From assembly GCA_037783545.1 (NCBI GenBank), contig JBBELK010000109.1, forward strand, positions 2,790,001-2,854,000: DNA of 64,000 nucleotides, given 5' to 3'. This document shows positions 33,261-44,844 of this stretch, piece by piece; position 1 is the first letter of the stretch; the number at the start of each line of letters is the position of its first letter. Position numbers and translations under genes: made by a program. The stretch comes from Henricia sp. BOLD:AAB3569. Its lineage: Eukaryota; Echinodermata; Asteroidea; Spinulosida; Echinasteridae. Below the pieces are notes generated by a model that saw only the letters and a list, made by a program, of their open reading frames with translations, was not told the DNA's origin and made no database searches.

Positions 33261-33579
33261 AAAAACCGTAAAGTTGATGGCATAAAGGGCCTTAGTTGCC
33301 GAAGATGCCATAAAAAATACAACAACAACGAGAACGCCCACAAGTATTTTCCCCGGACAAGTCTGCAGGCCCCGAGATCTGCCCTACCAACAAATTAGAG
33401 AATCCCGTGTAAACTGGGATTTGCTCACCCGGTATAAATGGGGCATACGTGAACGAAGAAACTCCCGTTGTTAACGTGGCCCTGGAAGCAGCTTCTCCGC
33501 CGATTGTCCCATGACCCCCGGTTCCGGTGGCTGATGGAGGAGCGGCACCTCGTGTAGCTGTCGTGCTGTACTACGGCTA

Positions 33580-35895
33580 CACTCCTTTAGCAGTGCTTTG
33601 CGCGCGCCACTTTAGTTTGCCCGCTTCAACCACTGCTAAACTTCGCCGCATATCCTGCGAAGCCAATCAGCACACCGCTTACAAAATCGTTAGGATTGTT
33701 GCACGATAGCCAATCACAATCGGGTATCGCGCCGCGCCTCCTAACGTTCATGCATATGCATATATACCGCCGGTCCGCAGCGCGAGAAGTGAAATATACG
33801 CTTGCAAAAAAAGACGATAAAACACACACCAAAAATCGGCAAATATTTCCCACTGCTAATACTCAAAACAGTCCATGTTTCCCTTCTACACAAAGAATAT
33901 GTAATATTCTACCCATAAATAATGAAAATTCTACGTACATTTGTCTAGTCCAGTCGGGATCCAACGAAATCTAACGGCATTTCGAACAGATTAGACTGCT
34001 TTACGGTCCACCTATTTTGCGTTGGTTAAGTTGTACGCAAAGAGCTTTATTGAATCGCCCCGAATTCAAGTACACATACCTTATTTTTTTAAATATATAT
34101 ATATTTCTCTTCTTTGAACAGTATTATTAAGCCCCACTAAATCAAAACCAATAAGCTATTAAAACTCAAAGCATAGCCAATAAGCCAGGCGTGTATTTAA
34201 TCAAGTTTTGATAAATTTAAATAAACAGCCAAACTCACTTTGGGAAAAATATATATTATGGTCTTGTTTTTGTGACACAGAAACACATCATGACATAAAA
34301 TGACTGTTAACGGTTTTCTTTATTTATTCACTGTCACACAACTTTACACAGTCACTACACAACTGATAAATATGACATGGTGGATTTTAAAAACGTAAAT
34401 ATTGCCAAAAATGTAACCCATAATACACTGTACATGCAAAACCATCTGCTGAATAAATAGTCACATCAATTAAAAGGTTTTGCTGTTGCAGAGAGTACAT
34501 CATGAAGAAATATTAATAATTAAACTCCTTAACAGCATTGTTCAATTCCAACTTTTTGAATAGATACTGAAAATAAAGAATACTCTCTGACGATATTTAT
34601 TTAAAAAAATTTTTTTTTAAATATTTAAATTGGAACACAGCAAGATGTTTGTTTGACGGTGAGATTTCTGGTCCAAACAGGGTAGTTTGTGTTGCGAAAC
34701 AGACTTGTGAAACCAGCGACAGTTTGGGGAGATTGTTGTCTGTGTTTGTGCAAAATTTCAGTGTAAAAAACATGCCCTTTGTTTGTTTGTTTTAGCACAC
34801 AAAAATGATTATCAGTTCCTCTTCGTGAGCTTCGTCGAGTGCGTAGTTTTCATTCCAGGCGTAAATGTGTGCTATTACATTGACAACGACGTTGCGTGCC
34901 CCCACGTGTGCTACGTACTCCTGCTGCATTTATAGGCTTACGTGACAAAGCTTATAGTTTAGCAGAAAACGAGACAGCGTGTTGAACTAAGACTGATCAG
35001 ACTTGAAGTTGAGGAATTATTCGCTGGCTTGGCACAATATATCTCTGTGGGCACCGCATTCTTCGGTATTTTTTTCGTATACATTGAACAAAGATTTTAA
35101 GGAAATTACCTCCTGAAATCCACACATAATGTAATTTTAAGATATACTTCCCACTTGCACTTTTGTCGCAAATGTTGCTTTTCTGTAGAAAAATCACGTT
35201 TTCTTCCTCAAAATTTGCCTTCAGTTAGTGCACAAGATAACCATTCACGCGCGCGCAGCGCCCTCTGTTGTCGCGCTTACGCACAGACCGCTCGCCACGT
35301 CATTTTAATGCAGTAATTTTATCATTAATTTATCTCAGAAATGCAACATTTGGGACGGAAGTGTCAGTGGGAAGTATATCTTAGAATTGAATAAGCTATC
35401 GATTCCAACATATAAATTTACCCAAATCCGTGTTCAATGTATATGAAAAAAATACCCATTCTTCATCTCCAGCTCTCCCCTAATCAGTTTACACACGGTA
35501 AAAGAAGAGCTTGAAAAATGTGATTTCCCCACCTTTCTATAGGGATGTACAGTGATCACGGTGAAGGATTAGTGATGTCCGTGAAACAAATACTTACTGT
35601 GTAAAACCACACTAACAACCAGGACGAAATAATGACAAAAAAAGTCGACGCGACAGTGGGCAAAGCAACGTTAGTGTTGACGTACCTGGGCGCAGCCATC
35701 TTTACTGTGTCAGATGCAGGTCATGTGACAGAACCAACGTCAGGTGACAGACTCAAGCCAATCATGGCAAGTGTTATCCAGGCTCGGTGTTGGGTGACGT
35801 CACACCCACGCGCTTCGCAGGATTTGCGGCGAAGTTTAGCAGTGGTTGGAGCGGGCAAACTAAAGTGGCGCGCGCAAAGCACTGCTAAAGGAGTG
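33580..35895. mobile_element. 2.3-kb non-autonomous element with about 85-bp TIRs (MULE-like)
   Basis: The left TIR begins CACTCCTTTAGCAGTGCTTT and runs to about 33664. The right TIR (35811-35895) is its complement with few mismatches. TACTACGGCTA lies immediately left (33569-33579) and again two bases beyond the right end (35898-35908), consistent with an 11-bp target duplication. Long TIRs and a duplication of about 9-11 bp fit Mutator-like elements. No transposase frame is present. Confidence 0.75.
35064..35457. mobile_element. Inverted-repeat MITE nested in the 2.3-kb element
   Basis: Arms 35064-35187 and 35336-35457 complement each other imperfectly; shared blocks include 'gtatacattgaaca', 'aagatatacttcccact' and 'caaatgttgc'. 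The spacer is about 150 bases. Confidence 0.7.
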
Positions 35896-35909
35896 TATAC
35901 TACGGCTAG

Positions 35910-36940
35910 TATTAGTGGTATTATAGCTAGTAAGGTCGGGTACTGGTGTTGGCAGATCCTCGGCGTTTACTGCTGGTACTTTCGACGCGTTGCCTGTCTA
36001 TTGTACCCGTCCTCGCCTGGCTCGTTTGGTGACCGGGTTGCCCGTGTTGCTGAGTTTTCTGCCTCGTTTACCTATGACTGTCCGTAGTTCCAAAATGTTT
36101 AACGTTCTTACTTATTGCCAGTTCACCCCTGATGGCTGGCTATATGTCAACGGCAATATTCAGGCAGGATAGAGCTAGGCCCAAGCAACCCGATCGCAGT
36201 CTGTTATAACTATAAGCGAAAGCTAAACCGAAAATGAACAGTTCCCACGGTCTACAAATGCACTGCACTATAATTCAGTCGCACCGCGCACGAAGCACGC
36301 ATGCGCGTTGTTTCCAGACATGCAAATTGCACATCAAAGGCGCCGCATTCCAAGTTAAGCGCATTCGCTTTTACACATGTTTGGGGCCAACGGGGGCGCG
36401 CGCCCAGACATGACCCGCGCGACCTCCATGTGTCCTTTCACAAATGTGTTTGCTCTCCAGCGGGCAAACATTGTTTCAGCACAAATTCCAAAAACGTCAA
36501 AATGACAATTTTTGGCCAAACGTTTACCTAAGTGAAACCGCCCACGACCAAATAGCATAAGTACTTTTTATTTTTTATATTCTTTATTTAAATTACACCG
36601 TTAACCCCGAAACGCTGGGAAGTTTCAACTTTGACACAGAGCAATGATAACAAAAGGTCGCTGCACGTGCTGCAGCTCAAAACGAAAATTCATAAAGAAT
36701 ATATGCCGTAAGGATGTTGTAAGAATCGCAAGTTCTCGATCAAAACTTTACGTTTCTGACTCTGTTCCTACGTCAAAAATTGTATTTCTTTTCTATCTAT
36801 ATCATGTAAAGACACCAAATAATGGAATCGTGACACGAATTTCATTGGTGAACATTTGGGATAGCTGCGGGCACGGAAACTCGCCTGTCCATCCTCAAAC
36901 AATTGATCGAATTAATTCACCTCGGCGGGTTATAATCACT
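35910..36940. other. No gene seen
   Basis: Short frames only, with no family signature. Confidence 0.5.
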
Positions 36941-37469
36941 TATTTAGTGTTGTAGTGTTGTTGTAGTAGGTTTTTTTGGCACTTTTGGCAAACATGTGCC
37001 CTTTGTGCCATGAGCATTTTACTGACTATCTCGCTGAGCAACTCGTTTACGGTGTACGTAGCATATACTTGACTATTCTATTTTGTAGAAAGGTGCTTGC
37101 ACATATCTAAAATAAATGATCGAAACCTTGAACGTGGAAAAGTGAGCAGGGTATGTAGAAAAAAACAAGGAAATGGGTGGGGGTAAAGCATGGGTGAAAG
37201 GGAGAGAGGAGCGCCAGCAATCTTTCAGACGATAGAGCCACATAGGGTCCCGCAAGGCCGGCCGTTTCCCAGGTGAGGGCACTAGGCCCCCACCCGGTAC
37301 TTTTCTCAGGTCCGCATACCTTCGGGTGACGAAAGGGTGGCACTGTGCCCGTCCAATCGCTAGCGCAGCTGTCCTTCCGTGGTCCCCTTCCCATGAGCAC
37401 ATTACAAAACCAAATCATGGAGGCAAAGAAAAATAAAAATTAAATGAGAACATTAAAATTTTCTAAGAA

Positions 37470-37660
37470 TTTAAGGATTTGATGGCAGTGTTCCTTTTTT
37501 TCAAAAAGCGATGCTAGTGTCGTTGGTGTGTTTGACAAACTAGTATTGAGAAGATGTTTATTATATTTTCGGCACGAAAGCAGAAAATGGCCAATGTCTT
37601 CAGTAGTACTGCATATTTCACAACAACCATCGGGGTGTTTTCCCGTGTTATGGAGAAAGT
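37470..37660 (-). pseudogene. C-terminal Cys/His finger of the I-like LINE
   Basis: The minus frame reads HPDGCCEICSTTEDIGHFLL, then SCRKYNK: a C-x2-C-x12-H-x4-C arrangement as found at the end of I-like ORF2 proteins. The frame runs to a stop near 37470. It is separated from its RNase H by the 4.5-kb TTAA insertion. Confidence 0.75.
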
Positions 37661-38219
37661 CTTTAAAGGAACACGTTGCCTTCAGATTTCACGAAATCTC
37701 ACGTTTGAGGGTGTTCCTTATACTTATTAAGAGTTGTTCTTGCAATAAAACACATTTAATGTGTTATAATTAGTGAATGGTAATTAAAAAAAAAAAAAAC
37801 ACTGACCTCTGACCCCCACTACATGTCCCGCGAAATGTATACGTATTTCAAGCCGTCAATACGATCGTCCGGGTAGTGGGTAAAATGCAGCGACGAACAG
37901 GAGTTAGGCTGGCGCCGTAGCCAGTGGTCAGGTAAACCTATCAGATGAACGCAAGGTACCATACCATTCTCCGCCTCCCGAGACATGTGTGAAATGTAAA
38001 CACACACACACACACACCCCGACTGGCTGTCAAAAAAATGGATCGTCAAGAGAACACTTGCAAGTTGGGACACAGTGTAAATATTGGTGGCGCTCTTGGA
38101 TGGCTGCACTGTTTTGCTTTTGTGATGTTTGCAAAATATAATTCATGTTTTGCGTGATTATGTGCTTGCGTTTGGATTTTTAACTGTGTAACGTTACTTC
38201 GTAAGTACTTCTGGATGCA

Positions 38220-38640
38220 TTGGATCTGAGTTTTGTGTTGTTTATACGCGGCAGTTTCGAGATATTTTTGACTGGAATTTTACGTCGTAGCTGTGGAATA
38301 TTCGTGCACTGTTTGGTACCCAGTCTCACGATGACTCGTATTTCGTATTCTATAAGCACACTACTGGCTATGAAGAACACACTTGCACGTACATGCGGAC
38401 ACCGACCATTGATTGACCCAGAGAAGTGGCATGAACTCAAGGTGCTCCAAATTGCCCGTTCAACGAAAAGGGGATTTCGTGGAGGAAAATCACGTAAGAG
38501 TTTCTCAATTCCGACATTGATTACATCCCAACGTGTACTACGCACAATAAATCCAGCGGGTAAACCCGTATGTGATGAAAATTTAATAAGAGTTCCTGTG
38601 CAGGGCCAGGGGCCGTCTGCTAAATGTTACCACGTCAAAG
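38220..38640 (+). pseudogene. LINE ORF2 N-terminal region
   Basis: The frame includes KRGFRGGKS, NPAGKPVCDENLIRVPVQ and AKCYHVK, similar in layout to the basic leader before the endonuclease in L2-type ORF2 proteins. It leaves frame near 38637-38641, where about one base is in excess, just before IAIWNANSL in the next frame. The listed start is not an ATG, so the real start is unknown. Confidence 0.6.
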
Positions 38641-39285
38641 ATTGCAATTTGGAATGCGAACTCATTGACTCGGAAGACTACTTCTATTACCGACTTTATC
38701 ATTGGTGAGAAAATATACCTTTTTGCCATCACAGAATCTTGGCTGTCTGGCGATGAGCGTGACGGCCATTTACTTGCTGACGTTAGAAAAACATTGCCTC
38801 ATTTTAACACTTACAGCCAACCTCGTGCCCAGGGTAGGGGAGGTGGTATCTGCCTTTTTGCTCACAAGGGTGTTGTTGTCAAGCAGAATCACACGCAAGC
38901 GTTCCAATCATTTGAACACATGGAGTTTGAGGTGTCGGTTGGTGGTTCGTCTGTCAGATTTTTTATTATCTATCGACCGCCACCTTCACAGGCTAACAAG
39001 CTGACCAGCTCCATGTTCTTCAGGAACTTTTCTACATTGCTGGAGATGATAACCGTACATCCCGGCCGTATAATGATGGCTGGGGATTTCACCTTTCATG
39101 TTGATGTCATCGACGACCGCGATGCTTCTGTCTTCCGAGAAATGCTAGATTCTTCAAGTCTCCAGCAACATGTAATTGGCTCAACACATCGACGTGGCCA
39201 TACGCTTGATCTTGTAATTACTAGGACATCAGATGATGTAGTTACTAACATCGAGATTGCCCATGGAACATCATTATGTTGTTAA
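38641..39285 (+). pseudogene. LINE ORF2 AP-like endonuclease region, damaged
   Basis: Reads IAIWNANSL, then ITESW (catalytic Glu), IIYRPPPS, and GDFTFHVD where the usual motif is GDFN: the catalytic Asn is Thr. Near 39275 a small deletion shifts the frame and removes the S-D of the expected SDH motif, so endonuclease activity would be lost. Confidence 0.85.
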
Positions 39286-41473
39286 ATGTCAACTTGACAT
39301 AGCCCGCCCTCACTCTGTAAAAAAGTTGATAACGTTTCGGGAAATGCGAAATGTCGATTTAGTCAAACTTAAAGGTGACATTGATACTTCAACCCAAGGC
39401 ATTGTTTCATTAGGAGATCTTCCTCAGGTTGTTGCGCAGTATGAACGTGTGTTAAGCGAACTGCTGGATTTACATGTACAAATTAAATCCAGGATGGTGA
39501 CTCTACGGCCAAATGCACCGTGGTATTCTTGTGCACTTCGAGCAATTAAGGTAAAACGTCGCCAGCGAGAACGCGCCTGGATTACATCGGGCCTCAAAGT
39601 TGATAAGCAGCTGTACAACGACCAATGTAAGGAGTACAGACGGATGTTGGAGCAGGCAAAGTCTTCATACTATCGGACTAAACTGGCTGGCTGCGATACT
39701 CGTCAACTTTTTCAGTTTGTTGACAACTTATTCAAAGGTGGTACGAGTACGGGCCGTGTCCTGCCTCTACACGATTGTGCTCAGACACTGGCAAACGACT
39801 TTGCTCGTTTCTTTCATGACAAGATTAAGACTCATCTCTGCAGTAATCTTCACACTGCTCAGGCTGCAACATTTGTCGAGGTCTCCGAGTCTTGTGGGAG
39901 TACTTTCGGCTCATTCCAGTCAGTCTCTGAAATTACAGTTGACAAAATCATTAAAGAATCAGCAATTAAGTCTTGTCCACTTGACCCACTCCCTGGTACA
40001 CTTCTGAAACAGTGTTTGGATTCGGTATTGCCTTGCATAACGGACATTGTCAATAAATCATTGACTAGTGGGCAAATGCCAGCTGCACTAAAAACCGCGA
40101 GGGTTGTTCCGTTGATTAAGAAATCATCACTGGATGCCAGACAACTAGCTAATTACAGGCCAATTTCGAATTTGAAATTTGTATTTAAAACGATTGAAAG
40201 GGTTGCACTGTCTCAGTTGAATGATTACTTGCGGCAAAATGGATTGTATACCGAAAGACAGTCGGCATATCGTAGATTTCATTCGACTGAGACAGCGCTT
40301 GTTCGAGTATACAATGACCTCCTCCGAGCTGTTGACCGCCATCAAGAAGCCATTTTAATGCTGCTTGATTTCTCGGCAGCATTTGAAACTATAAACCACC
40401 AAATCTTGCTCAGACGTCTACATAGTCGTTATGGGATTTCAGGCACTGCACTCGACTGGCTTGCATCATACTTACAAGGCCGTCGTCAGTACGTGGACAT
40501 TGGTGGTGTTTCGTCGGCAGAATTTCCTCTTGAACAAGGTGTCCCACAGGGGTCCGTGCTTGGACCTACCCTTTTCACGCTGTATTCAGCTCCAATCAGC
40601 GATATTATCAACAGCCATGGAATCAATCATATGATCTACGCAGACGATACGCAACTATATTTATTATTTGATCCATCGGAGCGCTCGGAAGCCATTGCCA
40701 CCTTGGAAAGATGCGTTACTGACATTAAAAAATGGGCTGTTTGCAACAAAATGGTGTTCAATGACTCAAAGACGGAGATTGTCCATCTCTGCTCTCGTTG
40801 TATAAGAACACCTTCTCTGCCGTCCATCAGGGTTGGGGGAGCCACTGTTAGCGTATCTACCTCTGCTAGAGACCTTGGTGTAATGATAGATAGTACTTTA
40901 CAGATGAAAGATCACATCCGTGCCATCACAAAATCTGCCTCTTTCGCATTACACAAGATTCGCAGATACCTCGGTAAAGATGCAACGGAGCGACTTTTAC
41001 ATGCATTCGTGTCCTCACGCTTGGACTACTGCAATAGTTTGCTATGTGGCCTCCCTGCATGTGATGTTGCTAAGTTGCAAAGAATTAAAAACTCTGCTGC
41101 CAGACTTTTGACACGGTCTAAGTATCGCGAACACATACAACCAGTGCTCTACAGTTTACACTGGTTGCCTGTTGCCCAGAGAATTGATTTCAAGATTTTG
41201 TTACTTACTTACAAAATTTTGAATGAGCTTGCACCAGTTTATTTGAATGATATTATCACACGATATCAACCCAGTCGCAATCTCCGGTCTTCATCACAAT
41301 TCACCCTTCGCCAACCAGTAAGAGGACGTACTGCTTACTATTGTAATCGTGCCTTCTCATACTTGGCTCCAAGACTGTGGAATAGTCTGCCGACTAATAT
41401 TCAAGAATCAAATTCGGTAGAGCGTTTTAAGAAGACTCTTAAGACGCATCTTTTTAAAGTTGCTTTTAATTGA
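39257..41473 (+). CDS. LINE ORF2 reverse transcriptase region, open frame
   Basis: 738 codons open to the end of ORF2. Residue marks: NYRPISN (299-305), motif A LLDFSAAFETINH with catalytic Asp371 (the second, usually Asp, position is Glu377), GVPQGSVLGP (428-437), YADD (461-464), then LGVMIDSTL, SRLDYCNSLL and WNSLP near the C-terminus. Made alone it would lack the endonuclease. The start given is a non-ATG codon after the frameshift, so this is the 3' part of one broken ORF2 rather than a separate gene. Confidence 0.85.
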   Translation: MPMEHHYVVKCQLDIARPHSVKKLITFREMRNVDLVKLKGDIDTSTQGIVSLGDLPQVVAQYERVLSELLDLHVQIKSRMVTLRPNAPWYSCALRAIKVKRRQRERAWITSGLKVDKQLYNDQCKEYRRMLEQAKSSYYRTKLAGCDTRQLFQFVDNLFKGGTSTGRVLPLHDCAQTLANDFARFFHDKIKTHLCSNLHTAQAATFVEVSESCGSTFGSFQSVSEITVDKIIKESAIKSCPLDPLPGTLLKQCLDSVLPCITDIVNKSLTSGQMPAALKTARVVPLIKKSSLDARQLANYRPISNLKFVFKTIERVALSQLNDYLRQNGLYTERQSAYRRFHSTETALVRVYNDLLRAVDRHQEAILMLLDFSAAFETINHQILLRRLHSRYGISGTALDWLASYLQGRRQYVDIGGVSSAEFPLEQGVPQGSVLGPTLFTLYSAPISDIINSHGINHMIYADDTQLYLLFDPSERSEAIATLERCVTDIKKWAVCNKMVFNDSKTEIVHLCSRCIRTPSLPSIRVGGATVSVSTSARDLGVMIDSTLQMKDHIRAITKSASFALHKIRRYLGKDATERLLHAFVSSRLDYCNSLLCGLPACDVAKLQRIKNSAARLLTRSKYREHIQPVLYSLHWLPVAQRIDFKILLLTYKILNELAPVYLNDIITRYQPSRNLRSSSQFTLRQPVRGRTAYYCNRAFSYLAPRLWNSLPTNIQESNSVERFKKTLKTHLFKVAFN

Positions 41474-42439
41474 TATTGGTACCTGTAAATTCACTAATAA
41501 TCTGCATTGGCCAAATGTTTAGTCCAATCCACTCAACATTATTTGTAAGCTCTTGTGTGATCTTTAGACATGTTTTTTTTGTTAACGTATCCCTTTCATT
41601 ACTAGAATTTTAATGTAATATTATTTATTGTTTAGACTAGGCCTACCTTTTATTCTTTCTAATTTGTCGATAGGTTTGCAATGGGTTTTATGTATAGCGC
41701 TTTGAGGTCTTTTTAAAGATGTAAGGCGCTTTATAAGTAATTATTATTATTATTATTATTATTTAACACAGCAGACGCGTCAAAAAAGAAAAAACGAAAA
41801 CCTCGCCAATCAGGGTAAGAATATTGTCATGGGACAAACCGATAGAAAGGACTTGGATGATTTATACCCAATGGTTATTGTAGACACGAATTTAAAAAAA
41901 CAGGCACATCACACGCAACGGAGGAAGGAAAAATAATTTCTTTCTCCAGGCTGGAAATAAGACTAATATAATTTCTCCGCCATTTATGGGAGTCAAGATT
42001 TTGACTCCCATAAATGGCGAAGCGTGCTGCTTCGAGAAATTACGCAAAATTGAAGCATTTCTAAGGCACGTTTGTGTGGATCATTATATTCTACTTTTTA
42101 AACATCTTTCAGATCGTGTTCATTATACTTCAAACGCTTGTAATAGCCCAAAAACGCCCAATAAAGCGCAACCCGAAGGCAACGTGTTCCTTGAAGTCCC
42201 TTACATGCAGACTCAAATTCGTAGTCTGTGTAATTTAACTTCCTGAGGGCGTTTTTCCCCCCAGGTAGCAAAAGTGAAGGATGGTTTACATAAAAAGTGT
42301 TTTTGTGGGTCGAGTTTGGGAGTAGATTTAGCCCATTCATCTTTAAGTTGGTTTTTTAGATAATGTTTAATTCCACCATCAGTAAAATGCACTAGCCATT
42401 TGGATATCTACATCATTCTTTAAGGTGGCTCGTTTTGCA

Positions 42440-43494
42440 ATGATATCTACATTTTCGTTACCTGGAATACCTGAATGGCTGGAGACCCTTCAAAGGAAAC
42501 AGTGATACCTTGATGTTGAATATTGACGAGAGTATAGCGGATGTCACAAACAATTTTGTTTTGGGGGAGAGGGTTGGAGATGGCTTGTATTGCACTAAGA
42601 CAATCGCTAAAGATACATGTGTTCAGAGGTTTGACATCTTCAACCCACTCAAGTGCTAAAATAATAGCAACGAGTTCAGCTGAAAAAATGGAGATACCAT
42701 TAGTGAGCCTAAAACTTTTAGAATATTTAAACTCGGGTATATATATACCACATCCAACAGTATTGAGGTTAGGGTTTAAGTAACCATCCGTGTAAATATG
42801 GAGGAAGTTAAACCAGGTTGTATTTATGATTTCAAGACTAATACTAGCCTTATCATTGAAATCATTTCAATGGGCAACTCGGGAAAAGATATCCTTGGAT
42901 ATGTAGGGTTTATTATAATGCCAGTAAGGAAAGTTGTTGTTCATGGGAAATACTGTTATGGGGTGCTGAGCAAGTCTAGCTTCGAATGGGGTTTTATGTA
43001 GGGTATGGAGCCATTTCTCGGCGAAATAGTGTTTTCACCAGTTGTCAGATTCAAGGTACTGGTTGGGGTGGTTTTCGTGCATTTTGATTTTGAGGCCGTA
43101 TAAATTGGTGAGGAGTTTACGGCGCAGAGTTAGAGGTGGATCACCACATTTAAGTCGAAGCTTAAATAGAGGCGAACCCTGAATTGCACCCGTACAAATT
43201 CTGAGAGCCTTATACTGGATGCTATCAAGTTTCTTTTTAATTGTATCCGATGCGGAATCAAAGGCATCCGTATTCGAGAGTTGGTCTTATAAGGGCCGAG
43301 TAAATCTGGAAAAGCGTTTTGCAGTCAGCACCCCAGGTTTGTCCGCTTATACAGCGGAGGATGTTAAGTTTCTTTTTACACTTTGTGAGAATATTATCAA
43401 TATGTTGATTCCACGTTAATTTGCTGTCAAAGATTACCCCAAGGAATTTGGCCGCTATCCCTTTTTTAAAATGTTCACAGTTAAAACAAATCAC
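42440..43494 (-). pseudogene. RT thumb and RNase H part of the I-like LINE
   Basis: An open piece at 43258-43494 encodes LGVIFDSKLTWNQHID and SALIRPTLEYGCL, typical of the region after the RT palm. Further along, in broken frames, are RNase H marks: YTDGYL (near 42800), FSAELVAI (near 42675), FSDCLSAIQAI (near 42605) and HSGIPGNENVDIIAKRA (near 42460), covering all four acidic positions. A frameshift lies between the third and fourth block near 42485, and a stop between the RT and RNase H parts. No working protein is expected. Confidence 0.8.
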
Positions 43495-43604
43495 TGTGAC
43501 TAAAATGTAAGGGCGCTCACACGCTCACCATGTACCAGCACGCCCCCACCCCATTCAAAATGGTCGGGTTTTGTTTTGGGTAACTGCAATGTATTGGGCT
43601 TTAA

Positions 43605-44680
43605 AGGGACAGTGTCGTCAGCTTCACCGCGTTTTGAAATTCGGACCGAATTTGAGCCTTAGCGCATGCGCACTGCGACTTTGCTTGCGTATTAAACTTT
43701 ACCCCAGTGTACGACTGTTGGGCTTATACGGACTCTATGAAAACCTGTTGTGCGTGCAAATGTTGCGCTGCTGATTATGACACGTGAGACTAGAACAAAT
43801 CTATGTGGGCGGTGCGGATTATTTATTTCCGGATATATGCCAGACTAGACGCGCGCGCGCTCGTTACACATTGACAAAAGCTCTGCATACATATTTTTGT
43901 GTACTGTGCATGTAGCTTTTCACTACTGTACTATAGTACATGTACAAAAGTGTGTACACTGATTAGATATATTTTTTTCCAAGCAAAAATGGTCGTTAGA
44001 ATTTATTGTCCAATAGGCATGCTTTTTATATCAACGTTTGGGGAATTTTATCAACTTTGTGAATCACGTCACCCCAAGGTTGCTGAACGTTTCCGTTTTG
44101 ACGTTGTGGTAAAAAATACCTGGACAAACTAGTGCTTTGTGAAATCGAATGAATGGGGCACTTAGTGCGACTGTGGTTTTTTAAAACCGAAATGGTAGGA
44201 TGGCAGCCAAAATCGTATTTGATGTGTATTGACTGGTATTCAGAATACCAGTCAATACACACCAAATACGATTTTGGCTGACAACTCATTTTTGCAAAAT
44301 AAGGCAAACAAATTATGTGCTAACCAAATATTTGTGCTATAAAACAGCGCCATGAAATTGTGCCATGAGCACGTGGGTAGTCGCCATATGTAAACAAACT
44401 TGAGACATTGAGATATTTGCGTGAGGCTGCTTCCAAGTCATGTCCAAGGAACCACCCCACCCCTTCACCAAAATAATCATGACAAAATGAAATGAAAGCG
44501 AAGAAGAAACAGATTTGCATTGAGTAGTTTGCATTGAGTAGTTTGCGCGGTGTTCATGACTTGTGCGGTCGGCCAGGTCAAAAGTTCATCAGTTGCTGCT
44601 AAAAATAGGAATGGAGAATTGAGAATCAGCAAGAGGGCTCACTTCAAAAACTTCATCCTTGTACTGACGACACTGTCCCT
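43605..44680. mobile_element. TTAA-target MITE with AGGGACAGTGTCGTCAG ends
   Basis: The left end is AGGGACAGTGTCGTCAGC and the right end complements to AGGGACAGTGTCGTCAGT. TTAA lies at 43601-43604 and 44681-44684. 1076 bp, no transposase. The interior has an (GC)n stretch near 43853 and a 77-bp palindrome at 44204. Confidence 0.85.
44204..44280. repeat. 77-bp near-perfect palindrome with a one-base centre
   Basis: Two 38-base arms around a single A at 44242, with one mismatch (A at left versus G-equivalent at right). Begins CAGCCAAAATCGTATTTG and ends ATTTTGGCTG. It would extrude as a cruciform; it may be a minimal fold-back element. Confidence 0.9.
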
Positions 44681-44844
44681 TTAAGAACAACATAATAGGC
44701 CGTTTTTAAGTACATGAAGGCCTACTTATCTAAGATACTTATCCAACATCTGTGTGTAACATTTTGTATGCGCTCATATTTACACAGCAACAGGCAACAG
44801 CGAGTTGAGTTCCTTTCTCTTTCGAATAAGTGCTCTGTGATTGT

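Larger units (their letters stand above)
38058..41764 (+). mobile_element. L2-like LINE with AACAC target duplication and (ATT)n tail
   Basis: A 3.7-kb non-LTR element inserted in TTAA element copy A. AACAC lies at 38053-38057 and 41765-41769; copy B has a single GTGTT (complement) at 56415-56419, the empty site. The 3' end has 'agcgctttgag...ggcgctttataa' then (ATT)n, an L2-type tail. ORF2 is interrupted by two frameshifts, so the copy is dead but not very old. Confidence 0.9.
37669..42191. mobile_element. TTAA-target element copy A (AGGAACACG ends), holding an L2-like LINE
   Basis: Left end AGGAACACGTTGCCTTC; right end GAAGGCAACGTGTTCCT. Flanks are TTAA (37665-37668) and TGAA (42192-42195, one change). 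Without the LINE it is about 815 bp, the same as copy B at 55993. TTAA duplication suggests a piggyBac-type origin. The interior includes 'ccgccatttatgggagtc' in a tight inverted pair near 41980-42018. This end family is one I recall from echinoderms. Confidence 0.8.
36945..43512 (-). mobile_element. Old I/Nimb-like LINE, 5'-truncated, split by a nested insertion
   Basis: Two parts on the minus strand, 43512-42196 and 37664-36945, are separated by the TTAA element. In 5'-3' order: end of the reverse transcriptase (AAKFLGVIFDSKLTWNQHID), an RNase H domain, a C-terminal Cys/His finger, a 3' untranslated region and a 3' end rich in CTACAACA. RNase H plus a CCHC-like finger suits the I-like group. 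It is 5'-truncated and carries stops and frameshifts, so it is inactive. Confidence 0.8.

Noticed and set aside
35632-36087. A 151-codon plus-strand frame
   Set aside because: Crosses the right TIR of the 2.3-kb element into flanking sequence, with no domain and no support.
44204-44280. The 77-bp palindrome as a microRNA precursor
   Set aside because: A one-base loop cannot form a normal precursor; a fold-back element is more likely.
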